A stretch of DNA of 64,000 nt from Zygnema cylindricum (GCA_037447655.1 JBBHKE010003002.1:190802-254801); one strand, 5' to 3'; positions 21,771 to 32,866 are shown, counted from the first letter of the stretch. Program-made: numbers and translations. The notes: generated by a model not told the origin, from the sequence alone.

Positions 21771-22588
21771 TGCTTGAACACTTGGACTCTCTCTCCTAAG
21801 CTATATGGTGCTTTCTTTCACTAAAATCATTTCCATTGGTCATCCCAATTCCAATTGCTATCTCCTATGTCTTGCAATCGATTAATGATATTCTCATACT
21901 CTTCAGGTAGTTTCATCATTAATGTGTTCACTCTTTGTCTCTCGGACCATGAGTTACCTACACTCTCTAACTCTCCAAATAATGCTCCTAAATCATTGCA
22001 ATAATTATTCATACTTCCTCCTTTATAAGTATAAGCTGCAATCTTATTTTCGGCCAACTGTTGTTGTTGCAATGATCCACTCTTATATTTGTTAACTAGT
22101 AATATCCAAATCTGAGATGAAGATTTGACATGCATAAGGGGAATGGCAATGCCCTTTGTTACACTTTTAACAATTAAGAGCTTAGCAACCTTGTCTTTGT
22201 AGTTCCACTTTTCATACTCTGATCTTTCGGTCTGAACCCTTGTCGCCGTTTTTGGTGGTGCTGCTGCCGGTATCGCCTTCGGCAATGGTGTCACTTGAGT
22301 TGCAACTCCTTCCTTTTCTCCTTCCATGACAATCTCTTCTCCTTCCTCATCTTCATCCTCGGTGATGGTGGAAGCTGTTCTACCAACTGTAGAGGCGGAG
22401 GTGCCAGAAAAACGTGTCACTCCAAACCCAGGTGGAGGTGGGCATCGAATTTGTCCAGACACTATGCCCCATAGATGCTTCTCAAATAGTTCTCCCTCCA
22501 TCATCATTTCCCAATAAAGAAAGTCAGATCCATCAAATATGGGCACCCTAGAGGGTGGGCCCATAACCTAAAATTTTGTGGTCTCCAT
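21771..22588 (-). pseudogene. copia gag N-terminal part (Cop-D)
   Basis: Gag capsid-like region, starting MGPPSRVPIFDGSDFLYW from the ATG inside the PBS. The ATG in the LTR (22588) is followed by a stop in this copy because the LTR end TTTCA became TTTTA. It shows the copia gag signature YTYKGGSMNNYCNDL and LPEEYENII. A frameshift near 21830 breaks it from the knuckle. Confidence 0.9.
22554..22568 (-). promoter_or_regulatory. primer-binding site of Cop-D (exact tRNA-iMet anticodon-arm match)
   Basis: Sense GGTTATGGGCCCACC follows the LTR end directly. It equals the complement of the plant initiator tRNA-Met anticodon arm as recalled; the ATG faces the CAU anticodon and can serve as the Gag start. 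Confidence 0.8.
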
Positions 22589-22791
22589 TGACCCACAGAA
22601 TGAGTAGCCTATGTAAAGCCTCTAGGATAATATTTGCCCCTTCTACTTTCCCGCCGAATAAGCGCCTCCCAGGCACACAAATATTCTGACCACTCTCACC
22701 CCTGTGAGGACAAGACTCCCCTGAGTCAAACGCAAAAAAAATCACTGAATTTGCTCACCTGAGCAGTAAGTTATGGCTGGTCAAAGATGAC

Positions 22792-22798
22792 CTTTATA
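22792..22798 (-). promoter_or_regulatory. TATA box of Cop-D 5' LTR
   Basis: Sense TATAAAG, in the same place relative to the leader (GATTCTTTTTGC-type) as in the other LTRs; also present in the Cop-D 3' LTR at 16302-16308. Confidence 0.55.
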
Positions 22799-23170
22799 GT
22801 TACAAGCTCTCTTAGAGAGAGAGGTACCTAAATTTTACTAAGTCTTGGTCTGCCTACTCACGACTACCTACTACTAAACCCTAGTCCAATAGGAACACTA
22901 TATAGTACAAGAAGGTACAATGGACGATGTACTTATTGTACGAATATCATACGACAAGGTCTACAAGGTGACACCTGTCAAATCGGAAGCCATGGTTCCT
23001 CCTCTCATCTTTTCCGGTATCAAATAATGTGGCGCCACGTGGCACCGCGTGACGATATCTACGTATGCCGCCAAAAGCTCACTTCGCTTGGCGTCTATAA
23101 TGCCGGCCATCCGATCAAAACATATTTTACACGGTTCAGATTCGCGTACATGCAGAAATTGCTCCTTTTG

Positions 23171-23957
23171 TAGTGTTGTGTATCGGTAAGGATTTACCGA
23201 TAACCGATATGGACCTTTTTTCGGGTTCGCGATAATCGATATATTGGTACGATATATCGACATCGGTCTTATCGCCGATAAGTAGCCGATAATATCGGGT
23301 ACTTATTGGCGATAATGCCGATAACGATAACTATCAGCGATATCTATACGGACTGTACAGATAAATGTACGGCATGTACACGCAGCTGTACGTCGTATTC
23401 CCCGGACGCGCAGCGGACCCCCTTACTCCTGATTTTGGTAAAAAATCGTGAATTTTCCATCATTATTCCTAATTTAAGGAGGTTTTCAAAATTCCTGCTG
23501 CCAGAATTTTCAAAAAAAGGCGTCTGGAAATGGCGGCAGTCTGACAGGTGTGTTCGTCTACTTCTTTCAGTCTGTTCGTCTTTTTTTGGAAAAAGTTTGA
23601 TTCAAAAATTTTACAATGTATTTAATTTTTTTTCGTTTCGATAGTTTAGTTTTATAACAATAAAGTATTAACTTATATTTGTCGACGTTTATGTGGAGCG
23701 CTGTCAGTAAAGATTTTCAGTTAAATAGATACGCAGAACAAATTCTTATACGTGGCATTCCACGCTATATAATGAAAATTATATAATACAGTATGTTATA
23801 TAGTACTATTGTATGCATACTATATTTTTAAAAAGTTATCGCCGATATGGAATTTGTTGGTCCCAGGCCGATATATTGGAACCTCTGACCGTTCGATAAC
23901 CGATAACTATCGGTATCGGTGTTATCGCGATAAGTATTTTACCGATACACAACACTA
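23171..23957. mobile_element. hAT-N1, non-autonomous hAT-type DNA transposon (787 bp)
   Basis: Perfect 19-bp terminal inverted repeats, TAGTGTTGTGTATCGGTAA at 23171-23189 and its complement at 23939-23957. The flanks are an 8-bp duplication TCCTTTTG (23163-23170, 23958-23965). The uninterrupted site is seen in the Cop-D 3' LTR near 16677-16690. Both ends are crowded with CGATA/TATCG motifs, as expected of transposase sites. It has no transposase coding and so would depend on a relative. Confidence 0.93.
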
Positions 23958-24034
23958 TCCTTTTGGTTAGTCTGCTGTTAATTAGCTGTTGCGTTAATGT
24001 TTATATATTTATGAAACCCGTCACGTGTATCGTT

Positions 24035-24120
24035 TCGTAACGCCTTAATGGTTAAGGCGTTAGGCTATAGAGAGTGTAGAGGTCGCAGGTTCATATCTAA
24101 GCTTAGGCATCATTTTAGCA
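24035..24120 (+). other. antisense tRNA-like block in Cop-D 5' LTR
   Basis: AACGCCTTAATGG then GTTAAGGCG (a D-arm-like GCC/GGC pair), GGTTCATATCT as degraded B box, then ATTTTAG. Confidence 0.62.
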
Positions 24121-24252
24121 AAATACCCTTTACTTCAAAAACTACCACTTTCTAAATATTGCGGCAGCCATGGCGCCCCATTGATCCTCACTCTCTTTCT
24201 TTGAAGCAAAAGTAAAATAGGGAAGTGAACTATTAATTACCTCTTTTCAAAA

Positions 24253-24413
24253 GGTAGCAGGGGGCACAATTATTCGAATGCTCCCACAAAGTTCACGTGT
24301 CGGCCTGTTGTAGGCTTAATAATCCATTGGAGTCAATTTTTGTTATCTCAAGATGTGAGCTAAAACATCCGTGTCGAGTGTGTCAAAAGTTTGCCGTCGC
24401 AAATAAATGTAAT
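24253..24413 (-). pseudogene. Gyp-1 integrase C-terminal segment
   Basis: Between Cop-D and Cop-E the minus strand reads YLRRQTFDTLDTDVLAHILR and, after a shift, EHSNNCAPCYL. It continues the integrase frame of 30351-31193 to the left of Cop-E and leads to the PHD-like finger on the far side of Cop-D. Confidence 0.75.
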
Positions 24414-25250
24414 TGTTGTCTTTTGGAAAGCTCTCAGTCTCAGAGCAGCGCAGCAGCACAGCAACTATACAGACAGCAGCGCAGCTGCTATACGGAAGAG
24501 CAGCGCAGCTGCTATACAGCAGAGCTGCGCAGCAGCGCAGCAACAGAGCAGCGCAGCAGCGAAGCTGCGATACTGACAGGACAAACGCAGCTGCAGTCAC
24601 TTTGGATAAGATCCGTACAGACAACGCAACTGCTACTATCTTGGATATGATTTGGTGCAAGACACCGCAGCCGCGGGTGATATAAATGTGATCCGGTACG
24701 GGACAACGCAGCTGCGATTGATATGAATCTAGTGAACGGACGAGATTCATAAGAGTATCACAAGTGACTTAGCCGACAAGTATTTGTACAATAACTTAAT
24801 ATAGATTCTGAGTAATATTGACTGTACAATGATAGATTGGGTTGGCACGATCAAGAACACGTAGATCTCAGTAGGTGGGTTGATTCTAGACGTACCTCTC
24901 AGGTACACTGTTATCGGTGGTAGAACACGAAAGTATAAGACTTAGGACTTAGAACATTTTTATGAATCCAGACTTCCAAGTAGTAAAACTGCAGACAGTT
25001 TTTGGGAAACTTCTGAGTATTATATCTTGAGTGATGTTGGGTCAATTGTGCTGAAACTTTGGGAGTTGTCAGTGTTTATGTTACTGTATATTCTGATAGA
25101 GTTTTGTGAGATTTGGATGCTTGTATAAGAATTGGTGATCACTTAAGAACAACTGTTTGGTAGGATTCTTGATAGCTTCTGAGAGTGTATCATGTCTACT
25201 TCTACTACTACTGCTGCTCCTCCACCTGCACCGGTGGTTGTAGAACAACA
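24414..25250 (+). repeat. 5' LTR of Cop-E (837 bp)
   Basis: TGTTGTCTTTTGG to GTAGAACAACA. The first 250 bp are rich in CAGC/GCTG units, followed by a TATA box at 24681-24687. The final 59 bp encode the first residues of Gag (MSTSTTTAAPPPAP). Confidence 0.96.
24681..24687 (+). promoter_or_regulatory. probable TATA box of Cop-E 5' LTR
   Basis: TATAAAT after the CAGC-rich part; also present in the 3' LTR at 29781-29787. Confidence 0.5.
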
Positions 25251-25875
25251 GGTTATGGGCCTGTCATCAAGAATTCCTATCTTTTCCGGGGATAAGTATG
25301 TTTACTGGGCGGATATGGTGGAGACACATTTTGAAAATGTCAATCTTTTGGATATATTGGATGGTTCTTTGGATGAATCTGATCCGTCATGGTCTAAGAA
25401 AAATACGCAGGCTCGCTCTATTTTGAAATTTTGTATATCTGAGGACTTAGCTATGTCTCGGATAAAAATGAAAAAAGCTATTGATATCTGGAAATCCATT
25501 AAAAGTGATTATGAAAAGGCTAATATTCAGGAAGAACTTCTATTGGCTGGAAAAATTTGGGACTATAAGTACACTGGCGGTACAATGGCTGAATATTCTA
25601 ACAAATTTCGTATTCTTGTAGATGCACATGCTTTTGCCGGTGGGGTGTTCCCTCAGTTTCAACAGGCAGCATTGCTCATGCGGGGTCTCCCTCGTAGTAT
25701 GAAAGGAGCATCTGACATGCTCAAACAGAAAGATAAGGCTAGCTGGACTTTGCAGTTAGCAATCAATATTTTACTAGAGGAGGAAGCTACATCTAATATT
25801 CTCAATGTTGAGCAAGTAGAGGCTTTTAATTCAGACTTTGGAAAGAAAAGTCAATTTAATCAGCAAAGTAATTAG
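25192..25875 (+). pseudogene. copia gag (Cop-E)
   Basis: Open for 227 codons. The ATG at 25192 is in the LTR, 59 bp before its end, and the frame runs through the PBS as QQVMGLSSRIPIF, so the LTR-encoded head is part of Gag. The rest is a copia-type capsid-like domain (YVYWADMVETHF, YKYTGGTMAEYSNKF, LMRGLPRSM). It ends at a TAG (25873-25875), after which the same frame continues into the zinc knuckle; the stop looks like a CAG to TAG change. Confidence 0.9.
25251..25265 (+). promoter_or_regulatory. primer-binding site of Cop-E
   Basis: GGTTATGGGCCTGTC; the first 11 bases equal the tRNA-iMet anticodon-arm complement. Read in frame as part of Gag (VMGLS). Confidence 0.72.
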
Positions 25876-26895
25876 TTTACCCAATTGAGACAGTTTAATC
25901 TGGGGGGAAATAGAAAATCCAACAATGCATGTTTTTATTGTAGTGAGAGAGGTCATGGATACAAATTCTGTCCTAAACTTAAACAAGCTAACGATACAGG
26001 TTTATACAGGCAGGGATGGCAACAAAGTCAGTTTTACAAAAGCTTCACGAGGCCTACACCTCGTGGAAATGCAATGTTTTCAGCTTCTTCATCACTCCAA
26101 GACGAAACTCTGACATTTTCTGAGGAGGACGACACAGATCTATTCGCTATGGCGGCAGCAATGGAAGGCGCAAAGGACCCTGGATGGATTATGGATACAG
26201 GAGCGTCAGCGCATATGTGTTGGAACAAGGCCATCTTCAAAAATCTGAAAGCAACGCCGGAGAAAAATATTTATTATGCTTGTGGAATGAGTGTCCAAAC
26301 TCGTGCAATGGGTGATGTGTCCTTGCTAGTTGATAAGGATGGAAAACCAATTGAAAGGACTCTTCACAATGTCTTATTTGTGCCTGACTTTAAGAAAAAT
26401 CTGTTTTCTACGTCGTTGGTTGAGAGTAAAGGCTTTGAGGTTAATTTGAAAAATGGTCGGCAAGTTGTTAGCAAAAATGGTAAGGTTGCGGTTACAGGTA
26501 CTAGAGATAGTAGCAAGATGTATCGCATGGATATGGCTAATACCAAGGAGAATGATGTTTTGTACTCCGGTGTTTTGCACTCAGATGAGTAGTGGCATAA
26601 AAGAATAGGCCATGTAAATTATGATAGTTTGTGGAAAATGGTCATTGCTCGAAAAATAGAGGGTGTATCAATCACTGATAGGCCGGTCAAAACTTGCGAT
26701 GGTTGCGCATTAGGCAAAATCCACAGATTGCCATTTCCTAAGGAGTCTGAGCATCGGTCAACGAAACTTTTACAACAAATTCATTCGGATGTCTTTGGTC
26801 CGGCGAAGGTTCCATCTGCCGTAGGGATGAAATATATGGTCACCTTCACAGATGATTTATCCAGGTTTACAAAAGTTTACTTCATGAAGGAGTAG
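25876..26895 (+). pseudogene. copia zinc knuckle, protease, IN zinc domain (Cop-E)
   Basis: Same frame as gag with stops at 26590-26592 and 26893-26895. The knuckle CFYCSERGHGYKFC is at about 25928-25969. The protease site IMDTGASAHMC is at about 26188-26220. The integrase part shows WHKRIGHVNYDSL, CDGCALGKIH and HSDVFGPAKVPS, whose Asp is the first catalytic residue. Confidence 0.92.
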
Positions 26896-27998
26896 AGTGA
26901 AGTGTTCGGTCACTTCAAACACTATAAAGCATGGGCTGAAAAACTTCATAATTCATCTATTTTACAGCTCAGATCTGACAATAGTGGTGAATATACATAG
27001 AAAGAATTTGAAACCTTTTTACTCGAGGAAGGCATTAGTCATCTATTGACTGTTCCATATTCACCGGAACAAAATGGGGTGTCGGGAAGACTGAATAGAA
27101 CTCTCACGGCAAGCTCTTGATCTATGCTCGCCGATAAAGGTGTGGATCCGAAATTCTGGGCTGAGGCTCTAAATTGTGCAGTTTATATTAAAAATAGGAT
27201 AGGATCAAGATCGGTAGAAACAACTCCTTACGAAATCTGGACGGGTAGCAAACCAGATGTTAGCCATTTCAAGGTCTTTGGTAGTCAATGCTTTATATTG
27301 GATACGTCTACAGATAGATGGAAAATGGAACCGAAGGGATTACCGGGTATTCTGTTAGGATATGATGATCACTCGAAAGGTTATAGAGTCTTTGTGTTTG
27401 AAAGGCAGAAAATAGTTGTAGCTAGAAACATCATTGTTAAGGATGAACTAGACTCCATAGATTTATTTCAAATGACAGAGCAGCAAAGGCAACAGAAAGT
27501 ACAGGAGTATGTCATCTTAGATTGCATGCAGGAACTTGTCCCGCAGATTCCACAAACTCCGGTAATGACTCAGGAATCAGACTCCCTCCAACTTCCTCAC
27601 CAACTTCGGGTCCAGACGGACCAAGAGCAGTCAATACAGACGGAACGCAACCAGCGCAATCACGAACACACGGATCGCAACCAGCGCAATCAGCAAGACA
27701 CGGATCGCAACCAGCGCAACCAGCGCAATCAGCGCAATGCGCGGGATCCGACGATCTCAGCCTCAGAATTTCCGGGGGGAAGAAGATCAAGCAGCCGCCT
27801 GCAAGCAAGCTCTCACTTTGCCTACTCGGCAGTCTCAGGGGAGCCCTTGACCATCCAAGAAGCTTTCTCATCACCAGAGCGGAATCACTGGATTGAGGCG
27901 GCAAACGACGAAATGAAGTGATCATGGAGGCTCAAACATGGGAGCTCGTGGACCTTCCTCCAGACCGAAAAGCGATCGGCAGCAAATAGGTATTCAAG
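26896..27998 (+). pseudogene. copia integrase core and linker (Cop-E)
   Basis: RSDNSGEYT carries the second catalytic Asp. The catalytic Glu is lost (NGVSGRLNRT). TAG at 26998-27000 and TGA at 27118-27120 interrupt the core. From 27124 the frame is open through KFWAEALNCAVYIKNR and GYDDHSKGYRVF to a linker holding NQRN repeats (about 27640-27745) and SRLQASSHF. A one-base loss near 27915 and a Trp to TAG change near 27987 come before RT. Confidence 0.9.
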
Positions 27999-29418
27999 GT
28001 GAAGTTAAATCCCGATAACACCATTGAACGCTATAAGGCCAGACTTGTGGCGAAGGGGTACAATCAAAAGGAAGGAATCGATTTTGAAGAAACATTTTCT
28101 CCGGTTGTAAGATTTCCAACAGTTAGGATTTTGCTGTCCCTAGCTGCTATAGAAGATATGGAAATTCATCAGATGGATGTAAAAACGGCCTTTTTGCATG
28201 GAGAACTAGAAGAGACCATTTACATGCAGCAACCTGAAAAGTATGTAGAACCAGGAAAAGAGCACTTAGTATGCAAGTTGCTAAAATCTTTGTACGGCTT
28301 GAAACAGGCCCCGAGACAGTGGAATATAAAGCTTGATGAATTCTTGACTAGTCTAGGATTTCAAAGGATAAGTTCTGATCACTCTGTCTACGTTCTAAAG
28401 GGTGAAAATGGAATAGTGTATATAGTGGTATATGTAGATGATTTGCTAATAATTAGCAAATCAATGGCTGAAATTAACAAAATCAAAACTGCTCTAAACT
28501 CACGGTTCGAGATGAAAGACCTCGGTGAGGCAAAATATATTTTGGGTATCCAGGTAGAGAGGGACAAAAATAAGAAAATAATAAAATTGACTCAAAAAGA
28601 GGCTATTGGAAACATGTTAGATAAGTACGGAATGCGGGGGGCAAAAGGGTGTTTAACTCCAATAGAGTTTCGGCAGAAGTTAGAGGGAGAAGAGACAGAA
28701 CCACGTGTTATTGTAAGCGAGTATTTAGAATCAGGGGAGAATGATCCTATGGCAATAATACCTTATAGACAGATAGTGGGAAGCTTAATATACTTCATGA
28801 ACTGTACCCGTCCTGACATTGCTGCAGCAGTCGGGGGTACTGAGTAGGAGTCTAGAAAATCCGAGAAAATCTGATCTGGATGCAGCAAAGAGAGTCTTAA
28901 GATATTTGGCAGGAACTAAAGATCTCAAACTCACTCTAGGCGGAGGAGAAGTCAAGCTGCAAACATGGAGTGATGCAAGCTATGGCGACATGCCAAGCCG
29001 GAAATCTACCACGGGATTCGTTCTACAAATTGGGAACGGTACTTGCTGCTGGAGCAGCAAACTTCAAAAGGTGACAGCACAATCGACAATGGAGTCGGAA
29101 TATATGGCAGCAAGCTCGGCCCTCAAAGAACTCTTATGGGTAAAATCCATGTTACAAGAACTAGGATACATGCAAATTGGTCCACAGGTGATCTGGTGTG
29201 ATAACCAGGCTGCCATTGCCATTGCTTCTAACCCGAGTCATCACTTCAAAAGCAAGCACATGGATGTACGATTACACTTTGTAAGAGAAAAAGTGATCTC
29301 TAGAGTGATTAAATTATGTTACTTACCAGATGCAAAAATGATTGCTGATATGCTCACTAAAGCTCTTCCTGCTCCTAAGCTGAAGTATTGTAGGGAAGCA
29401 GTGGGATTAAGTGAATAG
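27999..29418 (+). pseudogene. copia RT-RNase H (Cop-E)
   Basis: RT is open from 27999 to a one-base insertion near 28830 (run of G after AAVG). The active site VYVDDLLIISKS lies near 28429-28464. The frame then continues as RNase H with WSDASYGDMP, STMESEYMA, CDNQAAIAIA and HMDVRLHFVREK, ending at 29416-29418. Only that single shift breaks RT-RNase H. Confidence 0.93.
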
Positions 29419-29513
29419 TTGAATTGCTGCACTGCTATATTGCTATGCTGCGATACTGCGCTAGTTTATCACCGCAGCTGCGCTGGTATACTGAGTCTAA
29501 AGCTTTAGGGGAG

Positions 29514-30350
29514 TGTTGTCTTTTGGAAAGCTCTCAGTCTCAGAGCAGCGCAGCAGCACAGCAACTATACAGACAGCAGCGCAACTGCTATACGGAAGAG
29601 CAGCGCAGCTGCTATACAGCAGAGCTGCGCAGCAGCGCAGCAACAGAGCAGCGCAGCAGCGAAGCTGCGATACTGACAGGACAAACGCAGCTGCAGTCAC
29701 TTTGGATAAGATCCGTACAGACAACGCAGCTGCTACTATCTTGGATATGATTTGGTGCAGGACACATCAGCCGCGGGTGATATAAATGTGATCCGGTACG
29801 GGACAACGCAGCTGCGATTGATATGAATCTAGTCAACGGACGAGATTCATAAGAGTATCACAAGTGACTTAGCCGACAAGTATTTGTACAATAACTTAAT
29901 ATAGATTCTGAGTAATATTGACTGTACAATGATAGATTGGGTTGGCACGATCAAGAACACGTAGATCTTAGTAGGTGGGTTGAATCTGGACGTACCTCTC
30001 AGGTACACTGTTATCGGCGGTAGAACACGAAAGTATAAGACTTAGGACTTAGAACATTTTTATGATCCCAGACTTCCAAGTAGTAAAACTGCAGACAGTT
30101 TTTGGGAAACTTCTGAGTATTATATCTTGAGTGTTGTTGGGTCAATTGTGCTGAAAATTTGGGAGTTGTCAGTGTTTATGTTACTCTATATTCTGATAGA
30201 GTTTTATGAGATTTGGATGCTTGTATAAGAATTGGTGATCACTTAAGAACAGCTGTTTGGTAGGATTCTTGATAGCTTCTGAGAGTGTATCATGTCTACT
30301 TCTACTACTACTGCTGCTCCTCCACCTACACCGGTGGTTGTAGAACAACA
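29514..30350 (+). repeat. 3' LTR of Cop-E (837 bp)
   Basis: Repeats the 5' LTR including the Gag start codon at 30292, here running into a stop right after the LTR. Confidence 0.96.
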
Positions 30351-31465
30351 GTAACCCCCCAAGCAAAAGTGTTTTTGTTGTGGCTGGTAGTTGCCATTGC
30401 GAGTCATTGCAAACCGTAAGGAGTCGTGATGTTGGGCAATCTGCAAGTTTTCAAAAACCATGGGCATTTCCCTAGCAAAAAGCAATGCTCACTTGGTCAG
30501 TTTTTCCAAAAAAATAGAATCAGATATAAGAGGCAAAGGTAAGCTAACATCTTTCTGTACATTTCTACCTAGTAGTGGGTGTCGACCAAACTACACATAA
30601 TATGGACTGAAATTTGCCAAACTAGCGTGTACATACATCCGATTACCTATGGCAATATATCCCAATGATTCATCCCACACAGCAATCTGTTTTTCTAAGC
30701 AATGTTTACGCAAAGCGCGCTTAAATGTTTGTACATCCCTCTCAGCCAAACCGTCTGCGTGAGGATGATCACGACTCGTTCATCAGTGATCGATTAACGC
30801 ATCATCCAACATCTCTTGAAATTCCCCACGAAACTCGGTTCCCTGGTCAGTAAGTACTTTTGCAAGGGCTCCATATCGGAGGAGCACGTGCTCCTTAAAA
30901 GCTGCGGTGGTGAGTTTGGCCGTTTTCTGCGAAAGTGCTACAACTTCCACCCATTTGCTGAAATTCTTGATCATTATCATGATATATTGCTTGCCCCTTT
31001 GAGAAATTGGAAAGGGACTTGCAAGATCACACGACCACCTATAAAAGAGACCCCGAATAGGGAAGGGTTGAAGTGTGGTCTGCAGGTTAGAAAATGAAGT
31101 CCGTAACCGATCACATGTGCTGCATTCGTACAACATTGACGCCACATCGGCTTGCATGCCTGACAACCAATAACGCGCTTGTACTAAAATCAAGGTGCGT
31201 TTAGTTCCATAATGTCCAAAAGCTTATGAATCTGGTTAATAAGGGATAGTCGTTCTGTCGGCCGTGGGACATGCCGATGACTTCCATCTGAGAGTAGACG
31301 AATAAGTGAGCCTCCCATCCACAATTTATTTTTGGCTCTCTTACGAACACGCTCTTCCTCCCCTGGTAGGTTGCCCGCTCGAAAAAACGGAGTGGATAAA
31401 AAGAGAACCAAAGCACTGTCTCGCCATGGATCATGTTTAGTTTTGTGATTAGCAGGTGCTGCCAA
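30351..31465 (-). pseudogene. gypsy integrase (Gyp-1), broken
   Basis: Integrase on the minus strand. A His-rich N-terminal part (NQIHKLLDI, with a frame shift) leads to YWLSGMQADVASMLYECSTC, the Cys pair of the zinc domain. The core shows CDLASPFPIS (Asp), LTDQGTEFRGEF (Asp) and, past two stops near 30775, DGLAERDVQTFKRALRKH (Glu), so all three catalytic acids survive. ANFSPYYV-FGRHP follows with one stop. The C-terminal tail continues left of Cop-E at 24253-24413. Confidence 0.9.
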
Positions 31466-31469
31466 AACT

Positions 31470-32012
31470 GTAAATCAGACGCACTCGAGCGGATAGCGAT
31501 GCCATTGGTTCTCCATCGAAATGTTGTCGTACCACATTATCGGTAGAATCAGGTAAAGGGTTCTTGGAAATGCCGTCGACATTCAAACTGAGACGCCCAG
31601 GTTGATGAATTATTTCCATATCATATTCTTGTAAAATAAACCCCAGCGGGCTAATTTGCCAAACAGCTTGTCATTGGTACTTAGCCAATCCAATGGTTGA
31701 TGCTCAGTGAGAAGGGTGAAAGGCTTATCAAAAAGATAATGGTCGAAATACACAATTCTCCAAACCGCGGCAAGACACTCCCCCGTATAACTACTGTAAT
31801 TAGATTCCGCTTGATTGTTGCTTCGGCTGGCATACGCCACCACATATTCCTCACCTGTGAGTTCGCGCTGAGTTAGAATGGCCGCAATATCGGGCTTACC
31901 AAAGTCCGTCTGTAGGCAAAATGGTAACTTATGATTTGGTGGACGAAGAATGGGAGCGGTGGACAGGGCGTCTTTTAAACCCTGAAATGCCTCGATCTGA
32001 GAGGGTCCCCAC
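31470..32012 (-). pseudogene. gypsy RNase H (Gyp-1)
   Basis: Starts at the S3 junction with FQWGPSQIEAFQGLKDAL, the usual link from RT to RNase H. It then shows LQTDFGKPDIAAILTQ, VVAYASRSNNQAESNYSS and FTLLTEHQPLDWL. A shift near 31612 moves the frame to MEIIHQPGRLSLNVDGISK, the RNase H end. The open frame seen across 32012 begins in LTR sequence and is a chimera. Confidence 0.9.
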
Positions 32013-32773
32013 TGAAACTCTGAGACCTCCATAAGTCCTCACAGTGGAGAGCTTCCAAGAAGCATCTAGGATAACCCTGACCCCTTTGTGTTCAGCAAAA
32101 ATAAATGCCACCGTGACAGACAAATACTCTGACCAACTTCACCCCTGTGAAGACAAGACTCCCCTGAGTCGATAGCAAAAAGAATATCTGAATTTGCTCC
32201 CCTGAGCAGTAAGTTATAGAGGGTCAAAGTTGACCTTTTGTACAGAAGCTCTTTGGGAGAGAGGGTCCTATCTTCTAATTTTTCTAAGTCCTATCTCTCT
32301 CACAGACTCTATCTACTGATGAACAGAACCAATCAGAATACAGTTCCGTACGCACAAGTACAGCTGCCGGTGTACTTTATGTACTGACATTGTACGACAT
32401 GGCCTAAATGTCCACACGTGGAATATCCGGATTCGCTCCTTTAATCCTCGGAGATGCCGCGCTCCAATGTTACAGCGCCACGTGTCATCCGATGTGGCGA
32501 TGCCCACAAACCGCCGAATTCTCCTTCCGCGATCACGGCGCTAATTCCGGCCGTCCGATTAAACTCGCATTTGATCGTAGCTGTAATAAATACATGCGCG
32601 GTATTTGTTTCGCTTACGAAATCAATTCGCGGTATTGATTTCTTATCCGTACCGCAATTCGTACTTTTACACTACCATATCTATGTATCCCGTTAACAGT
32701 TATAGTTAAATGAATTATCCTGCGTGTACATGTTTAAATTTTTATCGTACTATATGCTATGTAAGACTACTTC

Positions 32774-32866
32774 TAGACTTAACGGCTAAGGCTACCGGCT
32801 ATCTAATCTCCAATGGCCGGCAGGTACCAGGATCAAATCCTGTCGCCGGCACATACCTTTTAGTAA
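32774..32866 (+). other. antisense tRNA-like block in S3
   Basis: GACTTAACGGCTAAGGC, CCGGC/GCCGG arm, AGGATCAAATCCT T-arm, GCCGGC partner, then CCTTTTAG. Confidence 0.62.

Larger units (their letters stand above)
16075..24252 (-). mobile_element. Cop-D, copia element holding S2 and a hAT element
   Basis: The 5' LTR is 22569-24252, internal region 16963-22568 and 3' LTR 16075-16962. It is flanked by GGTAG at 16070-16074 and 24253-24257. Gyp-1 reads NNCAPCYL on one side and PDLSHNM on the other, joining in frame when Cop-D is removed. It is the best-preserved copia element on the minus strand, with a handful of lesions besides the S2 insertion. Confidence 0.93.
22569..24252 (-). repeat. 5' LTR of Cop-D with hAT insertion
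   Basis: About 890 bp of LTR plus a 787-bp transposon and its duplication. TATA box TATAAAG at 22792-22798 (sense, minus strand). Confidence 0.9.
24414..30350 (+). mobile_element. Cop-E, complete copia element, Gag start in LTR
   Basis: LTRs 24414-25250 and 29514-30350, both 837 bp, with 18 differences and no indel on my alignment (about 97.8% identical). Near-perfect duplication GTAAT/GTAAC flanks it (24409-24413, 30351-30355). PBS at 25251-25265 and polypurine tract AAGCTTTAGGGGAG before 29514. It is inserted into the Gyp-1 integrase on the opposite strand. Confidence 0.97.

Noticed and set aside
23306-23644. Transposase or other gene in the hAT element
   Set aside because: The frame has no transposase motif and spans low-complexity sequence; the element looks non-coding.
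24440-24590. CRISPR-like or satellite array
   Set aside because: Units are short and irregular CAGC/GCTG runs inside an LTR; there are no spacers of constant length.
24343-24750. Ala/Cys/Ser-rich proteins in the Cop-E LTR on either strand
   Set aside because: They are translations of the CAGC-rich repeat in several frames, repeated in both LTRs, with no domain.
31610-32126. A novel protein starting MEVSEFQWGPSQ
   Set aside because: The first six residues come from the end of LTR S3 and the rest from Gyp-1 RNase H. The join is created by insertion.
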